64,000 nucleotides of DNA. Source: Hofstenia miamia. Lineage: Eukaryota > Xenacoelomorpha > Acoela. The translations under genes and the position numbers were made by a program. Of the stretch, positions 57,285 to 64,000 are shown one piece after another. Where the stretch lies: NCBI GenBank assembly GCA_004352715.1, contig SCFE01000002.1:64946-128945 (forward strand), written 5' to 3'. The notes beneath the pieces were generated by a model. That model saw nothing but the letters and a program-made list of their open reading frames with translations. It made no database searches and was not told the DNA's origin. Position 1 is the stretch's first letter, and the number at the start of each line of letters is the position of its first letter.

Positions 57285-57610
57285 AAATTGCTTAACTTTA
57301 AGCAGCCTGGGTTCCGTTTTCCACATTTAAAAAGAATTTCTCCAAGCCTATTAGCAAATGTGAAAATCTTGGAGTATACTTTAATGCAATGCTGAAAAAT
57401 TATATTAAAGTGTATTGCCGTGGCTGAAGTTGTTGAGCAGATTATCAAGTTTTTTGAAAATTTCGATTTTTGGGAAAGATTTAAATTCTCTCCATACCTA
57501 ATATTCATGTATTTATAAAGTTTTGAGCCCATGGAAGCAACAAAGAAATTGTCTATTTCTTGATATGTTCAAAGACATCCCAAACCTAGTAAGGCGTGCC
57601 GTGCTCAAAG
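57285..57610 (+). repeat. Interspersed repeat family, long copy
   Basis: It runs from AACTTTAAGCAGCCTGGG, through TTCTCCAAGCCTATTAGC and GTGGCTGAAGTTGTTGAG, to TTTTGAGCCCATGGAAGC. This is the same order as 7098-7445, with clear divergence. Confidence 0.75.
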
Positions 57611-58849
57611 GTAAATGCTTTGATTTTTGAATATACATACACTTTGAAACATAAATGTTATCAAATACGAATTTGCGTTTCGTAATTATTTATTACGCAT
57701 ACAATTCCGGGGTACGGAGCTCCATTTGATTAACTTTGTATTATTTAATATATTTATGCTTTCTAAGGGCGTTTATGAGTATCTTTGTCGGAATCCACGA
57801 TAAGCATCATTAGTCAAAGTAAGGCACCTAATGAAAGCTTTTATATTTTTATGAAATAAACGTCAAAATTTAAAGCTCAGATAATAGTTTAAACATTTAA
57901 AACAAGTTCTATTTAAAATTTTTAATAGTTTTTTCGCAATTTTTTAAGCGCTTGCAATTCGCGAACAAATAAAGATATCAAAATCGCAAAAAAGAGAGTT
58001 TTATGTTCAATTTTAATTCGTACTTGGAAGATTAAAGGTTCAGACTTGTCTTTGCGCGAGGTCCTAGGTCCCAAATTTGGGTGCCCCGTTTACAGAATGT
58101 TTTGACAAAATTGGTATTCTTCATTAAAAAAGTTAATATTGTCATGTACTTTAGCCACATTAATAATGTTTTACCCAGATTTGCACTTACTCGTAGATGC
58201 CTCCATATCAAAGGACTTCCAAAATTCTCTATAGGCTTGGAAAAATGGTTAACAATTTGAACAAAACCAAGTGTATCAGATACCTACATAGGATAATGAG
58301 GGTTAAAAACTAGAAAACTTGTTTATTTCAAACATGGCAATCAAATGTTCTCAACAACTATTGGAATTTTGTATTTCACAAAACGGAATATCACCAAGTA
58401 ACTTATAATCCATCAAGTATATAAATAAATTAGATGTATTGTCTTTAAATTTAACACCACTGCAAAAAAGGGGGTTTCTTAATTTTGCGATGATTCTTTT
58501 ACAAAAGTTAAGTATTTATTATTCGTAAGCTGAAATATATTTAAAATTCGAAGCACCACAGGGTAGATGACTCTGACGTTACTATAACTAGTGCAGCAAG
58601 CAATGATTTGCAACCTCTGTAGATATTTGATACAATTAATTAGCGATTAAAAATTTATATCTAGCGCATTAAATTCGAATTAAAAATTCGCTCGCCAAAA
58701 ATCATAATGATTGAATATAATTGTATATTTATTTTCAGTTGATTAAAATATAGAATGCCATTTACTAATTTCAGTGAAAATCTACGAATCGTCCATCGTG
58801 CAATGGCTATTACATTTAGTATTGCAAGAATGCTGGTGCTGCGTTCATC
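57611..58849. other. AT-rich stretch, partly repeat family
   Basis: No gene was seen. About 57890-58270 contains partial family blocks. The rest is unassigned. Confidence 0.4.
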
Positions 58850-59585
58850 ACTAGGGCCGGATTTTTCAAAACTTAAGGGGTTCTGAAAGCAGGGCTCAAG
58901 AAAATATGATCAGAAACTCAGATGAATCACTTTTTAATGCGGACGATCAGAGAAGCTTCCTCAAGAGATTCTCGTTGAATCCTCGGATAAACATTGTAGA
59001 AGTAACACTAGTTAAATACTAGAGAAAACATTCAAATGAAGTATTTCGTATGTACAGAAAACCAAAAGGCTCAAAACTTTGGCTTGTTCTTACAAAATCC
59101 TTTCGAATATAAATATGTTCAACAGATAACAAAATTTCCTGGCTGCATAATAATTGTTTGGTGTTTCTCAGCAATTGACATGTTTGGATAGTAAAAATCG
59201 ATAAAGAACAGAAGTGGGATGGAAAATATTTTGAGAAGACAGTATTTCTGCACGATAAAGCACCCTGTATGTTTGCACTGAAGACCCAAAGTCTGTTCAG
59301 ACAAAATCAAGTTAACTTTTGTTGACAATTAATAATGACCAGGTGTATCATTCGAATTAAACCCAACAGAATATCTGGGGTCCTTTTGAAGTATAGTATG
59401 GAAGAAAGATTTCTTTCAGAAAGCAAAGAAAATCAAAATAATAAAGATGTTCTGCTGAGACACTTAACTAAAGTGCTTGAAGAACTTGAGTAGATCATCA
59501 ACTTCGAATTAATCGGTTGCAGTCCATGGTGGAACGGTTGGATGCGATACGAAGACCTAGTTGTGGTCCTACTAACTATTATATA
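58850..59585 (+). mobile_element. Decayed Tc1-like transposase (no termini seen)
   Basis: Recognisable in order are RSFLKRFSLNPRINI (the DNA-binding side), KEQKWDGKYFEKTVFLHDKA followed by PC near 59215-59265 (second catalytic Asp), SFELNPTEYLGSF near 59348-59386 (the LNP-x-E block with the third acidic residue), and QSMVERLDAIRRPSCGPTNY near 59519-59578 (the usual C-terminal end). The first catalytic Asp is not visible, and frames change several times. It differs in wording from the element at 19198-20556, so it belongs to another Tc1/mariner subfamily. Terminal inverted repeats were not found. Confidence 0.65.
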
Positions 59586-60689
59586 CAGGCTTGAGTTTTT
59601 GCATGTTGAATTGTATTTGGATATACTACTCTCTAGTCTAGCGCACTGTTTTTTATTATATCATACTTGCATACATTTTAAGATAGCGGAAGCAATCATA
59701 ATTTGTCATTCTTTATGCTATTAATCGAAATCAATCAGAAGCAACAGGATAAGGCTTTCTCTATTGAAATTCATATTTATAATTTACCACGCTCTTCAGA
59801 AATACTGTTTGTGTTCCTAATGAAATCGGATTTTAGTTTCTTTTTGTCCGAACTGCTATGAATACGATTATAACCAACCTTTAACATGAAGATATAAAAA
59901 TGAGTAATATGCAGTATGAGTTAGCATTTCAAAAATCATTTATGTTAGATTGAGAATGAAGTCTTATATTTTAAATTTATGAATTTCAGTGTTTATAGTT
60001 TGTATTTCATAAGAGTCAAGCAAATTAATTGCTAAAATAATCAAACAAACAAATACTACAAACTACTATACATTTATAATTACAAAATTAAAAATATGCA
60101 CACTTACTTAATTATTATATAAATTTAGGATGAGTTTATTCATCTTAAGCAGCCTGGGGATTTTTGACATGATTCTATAAAATTTGTTTCAAATACTTAT
60201 ATCTCAAAAACTATTAGTTATGCTTAATCTGAAAGCACCACGTGATAGAGATTGATGAAGCAATACCTACTACGAACACATTCTAATATCAGTTACACTT
60301 ATTATAAGTAAAATATTTGAAACGAATTTTCTGTAATTGATGGTTCGAAAACAAAGCTATTCTAAATCATCTCAATGTCACACTTACTAGTTTGCTTAAA
60401 TTCAAATATTAACAACGGCACAAAATGACGCTTTCGAAAGCTTTTAAGCTCAAAGTAAAGTTTGATTTTTTTGCTAACCATATACTATGAGATTCATTTA
60501 AACAACAATTGGTTGATTTATATGAATCTAATAATTTTTTTATTCATTATATATTTTGAAGTTGTACTATATGTGAATCTAAGAATTTGCTTTATTATAA
60601 ATATTGAGTTTTTAATTTTGTTAAATAATGAAGTTTATTTGCTTAATAAGCAATAAAGTTTTTTTGTACTTTATTGTATTATTATAAAG
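59586..60689. other. AT-rich stretch, one short repeat-family piece
   Basis: About 60135-60260 begins CTTAAGCAGCCTGGGGAT and includes CAAAAACTATTAGTTATGC, both family blocks. No gene was seen. Confidence 0.4.
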
Positions 60690-62335
60690 TCATGGGAACT
60701 TGGACACTAAGATATCAATAGGTTTTAATAAAATTCCATATTTTATTCTAAGCGAATACTTTCATATATTCGGATATCATCCTCTATATGCACTTAACCA
60801 GTGTTCTATTGATAATGAATTACCTGATATTTTAAGAAACTCAGATATTACACCAATCTACAAAAAGTGTGATCCTTTAAAAGATGACAATCATAGTCCA
60901 ATTTATAGAACGCGCCAGTTTTCTAAAATGATCAAACGCATTCTTTGTACACAAATTAAAATTACCTCCAAAAACCAATTGGGCTTTCGCATTGGACTCT
61001 TTACATCTGCTTTCAATACTTTGGAGTGCAACTCGAAATCAAACTAACTTCGAAAAACATTTTCTGTAAAACATACATGTAAAAAATATCCTCAAATATA
61101 TCTCAAAATAAATCCAGTTGCATAGCCCTTCTAGACTTAAGCAAAGCGTTTATTTCAATAAATTTTGAAATTTTGGCGATTAAACTTAAAAATTTCAGGT
61201 TTCAACAAAATTTAATTAAGTTACTTATGAGTTTTTTAGAAAATAGAAAACAGCGTATTTTCATGAATAACATGAAATCTGATTGTATTAAAACCGATCG
61301 AGGAGTGCCTCAAGGCATAGTACTAGGGCCAATTTTATTTGCAATATATGCAAATGACATAATTAAGCATGTAAATCATAATGAAATGTATCAATTTGCT
61401 GATGATAATTGCCTCATAAATACAGATAATGATGCATTTTGGGCCACAAAATATTTACAAAGTGACATTGAGCATGTTTTAGGTATTTCTCATCCAATCA
61501 ATTAAAAATTAATCTTGAAAAACGCAATTCATTATATCTCCCTCTGATTCCTTAAAAGAAATAACAAACAAGATCGAATTATTTGTTTACAGTGTTCCAA
61601 TAAAACAAAGTGATAATGTTACATATTTAAGTGTTGATATTGACAAAGACTTAAAATTGATAAATTTCTTCTAAAAAAGTTACAAAAAATGGCTTCTGGA
61701 TTTAGATGCTTATGCCATCCTAGAAATTTAGGAACAGATTATCACGTTCAATTGTTGCATGTGTTTTGTTTATCGCAATTACATTATTGTTCATTTTCAG
61801 TTATTAATTTTCCTACAAAAAGCCCCCATTTAATTTCTAAAAGTTTTAAATTGTCATTAAAAACATTAAATTTTGCACGTAAGCATGGTCATGTTAGTAC
61901 AATTCAATTTTATTTAAGCATAAATATGGCACAGAATGAATTTTTTTCTTGATAATTACTTAAAAGTAAATCCACGAGCACATACATGTACTTTCAGCAG
62001 TATTTCCTTCCTAATTTTATATTAATATTTGGAATGATTTAGAAAATGAGATTAGAGTGGAAAAAAATTACAAAAAATTTAAACAAAAATTAAACACTGT
62101 CCTTTTACACCTACAAAAAACAATCGGAGACATAAACATGTTAAAGACATTTCCTGATTTTTTACACTGAGCTCACGACATACATACTCATACACAAAGT
62201 TATCATTATTATTATATATTTTATATTTAGTTTGTAGTCTAATTGTATTTTTTAGCAAATATATTGCTTTGACACTTATAGTAATATGCTTTCTTTGAAT
62301 CTTATTATTATTATCATTATTACAATTATTAATAT
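60690..62335 (+). mobile_element. Decayed APE-type LINE, RT and C-terminal part
   Basis: The frame at 60700-61047 has LPDILRNSDITPIYKKCDPL followed by KDDN, the RT fingers block, then FSKMIKRILCTQI. The frame at 61173-61505 has DRGVPQGIVLGPILFAIYAN (motif B) and MYQFADDNCL (the FADD active site, intact). Motif A lies in the gap between frames (ALLDLSKAF-like, near 61125-61150). The frame at 61689-61952 has MASGFRCLCHPRNL and FCLSQLHYCSFSVINF, the C-terminal helices. The 3' end is rich in TTA/ATT repeats to 62335. The endonuclease half is missing (5' truncation), as is usual for LINE copies. Confidence 0.8.
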
Positions 62336-62389
62336 TTGATCTATTTAGAATTAAATTGAAAAAAATCTAAGATGGAAATTTATATTTCC

Positions 62390-62740
62390 AGAAAAGAGAC
62401 TTTGTTGAGGAATTTTAGAAAGTTCTATAGCCATTAGAGGAAAAATGCATAAATGTGTGTCTTATTTGTGAATAACTTTCTTTCATGAACTTTGATTAAT
62501 ATTACTAATAGATTCCTGAAAATGTCGTATTACTTGAAAGCCTCTTCTCCAGTCATAAGAACTCATCAAAACTTCTTCGAGCACAAAACAAAGACTTTAC
62601 AATTCCTAATTTATAATTCACTGCTAGCAATTTCTTCAAGTAATTAACAGACTTGTAAATAAAACTTGCATTAATTTGTGCATTGAGCAACTCATTTAAT
62701 GTATTATGGAATGAAATCATTTGAGTAAAAGTAGAAAAAC
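62390..62740 (-). repeat. Diverged repeat, inverted partner of 28600-28880
   Basis: In reverse complement it shows GTTTTGATGAGTTC, GGCTTTCAAGTAATACGACA and AATCTATTAGTAA in the order found at 28700-28800. Confidence 0.55.
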
Positions 62741-62961
62741 GTTCGCAAAAATTTGAATTGTCTTAGAATCCTTTTTAGCTGCTTTAGCCAAACTATCTTT
62801 TTGGTAACCATTACAAACAGAAGCAACTCCAGATCAATTGAAATTATTTACCTATTAAATGCTTAGAGTAATCAAGCTGCTTGCTTACGAAAATTTTCAT
62901 TACCGAAAATATACTTGAAATGACGTCATTTGCCTCACAACATTTCATTATTTTACAAAAT

Positions 62962-63228
62962 TTATAAAGCTTTGAGTTTAGGTAATTTCATTTTTGAAAT
63001 TTCCATACAATGTACAGTATTTAATGTAGATTTTACAGTATCATCTGAGAGTTGAAACGGCCCTATGTTGCAGTAAGATGTATTCAGTACAAAANTTATA
63101 AAGCTTTGAGTTTAGGTAATTTCATTTTTGAAATTTCCATACAATGTACAGTATTTAATGGAGAATTTACAGTATCATCTGAGAGTTGAAACGGCCCTAT
63201 GTTGCAGTAAGATGTATTCAGTACAAAA
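62962..63228. repeat. Direct repeat of 133 bp around a single N (assembly overlap)
   Basis: Bases 62962-63094 recur as 63096-63228 at an offset of 134, with N at 63095 and only a couple of differences. Confidence 0.9.
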
Positions 63229-64000
63229 TGTAGTAAGTGGAGCAGAAGGTAATCCCTTCAGAATGATTTATCTGTTAACAATGATTTAATCCATGGTTTT
63301 TTAAATTTGATAGGTGATGTAGTAATGTTGATTTGATCTTTATATTCGGACCAATAATACGGATACAGCGAGTTTACGAGAGTTCACATTAAAATTGATA
63401 TCAGAATAAATTCTAGAAAATTTTTTCGAATTTCTAAACAGATTCGATAATATGCAATCATATGAATTTGTATTTTGATGTCAAAACACAATATAGGAAC
63501 TGGTCTATAATTGAGATGTCTGTTAATCTGAAATTGATAATGATGTGATAGAGTAATTGATAAATATATTTCTAGTATTAATTTAACAGTGAACATGAAT
63601 AAGCCACAGATTTGGTTGTTGAAAGAAACTTGAAATAGTTTCCCATTGTATTCACTAAGTTTTTTTCCAGATTTTAAGTTTTAATCTACTCTATACTTAG
63701 GTTCAGCGTTGGAAAACTTCGATAGCACAGTAGAATTAGTTTCCTGAAACAGTCTAGCACTACCCGTTGGTCCCTAGACTCTGGGCTATGTGTGAATCTG
63801 TTGAAACGTCATAATTCTTTTTTTAAGAAAGCAAGACAAAGACCCGTTATTTTGTAGTGGATTCTTTCAAAGGAACTCTTTTTCTTTCATTGTATATTTA
63901 GTTTATATCACTTTCAAAATATACAATGAATGTTGAATGTTGAAGGCGTCATTTGTCAGTGTTTTTCATTTGGTTCAACCTGTTTTTTATTAGAGTTTTT
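63229..64000. other. AT-rich stretch without recognisable gene
   Basis: I see no gene, repeat or motif that can be supported here. Confidence 0.4.

Overview
The window is AT-rich, intron-bearing eukaryotic DNA, almost certainly from an invertebrate animal. The evidence is a seven-helix receptor of peptide-receptor type with its coding split between exons, a secreted PLAT-domain gene with a 3.5 kb intron, and a typical invertebrate mix of mobile elements. I cannot assign a phylum. There are no bacterial operons, no CRISPR array, and no convincing tRNA or rRNA gene. Most of the open frames are remains of transposons.

Layout. 1-2045: a non-LTR element with a restriction-like endonuclease whose reverse transcriptase is missing. 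3115-3870 and 16031-16306: the N-terminal and C-terminal remains of hAT transposases. 4387-8338: a two-exon gene for a secreted single-PLAT-domain protein, with its second exon repeated at 8657-9001. 10978-12084: a Penelope-like element remnant with its GIY-YIG part in front of its RT part. 16880-18622, 36817-37830 and 60690-62335: three decayed APE-type LINEs. 19198-20556 and 58850-59585: decayed Tc1-like transposons. 39996-48811: a decayed Ty3/gypsy element on the minus strand, with gag, protease, RT, RNase H, integrase and a long unrecognised third coding region. Short inverted-repeat elements, including one clean Harbinger-type MITE, lie between these.

The receptor gene occurs as three alternating blocks: A at 23.46-25.24 kb on minus, B at 34.54-37.11 kb on plus, and C at 52.43-56.54 kb on minus. 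B and C share both a neighbouring LINE and a frameshift in helix 7. A keeps the intact 3' end but has lost half of its second exon at a one-base gap. A fourth, diverged piece of exon 1 lies beside block C.

Assembly quality matters here. There are eight single-N joins. At four of them the sequence before the N is repeated directly after it (133 to 1066 bases, nearly identical), which looks like contig overlaps or haplotypes that were never merged. There are also three long N gaps, two of exactly 1000 bases. Several apparent duplications, including that of the PLAT exon, are therefore probably artefacts. An interspersed repeat family of a few hundred bases recurs at least ten times, and the gypsy element appears to have inserted into one of its copies.
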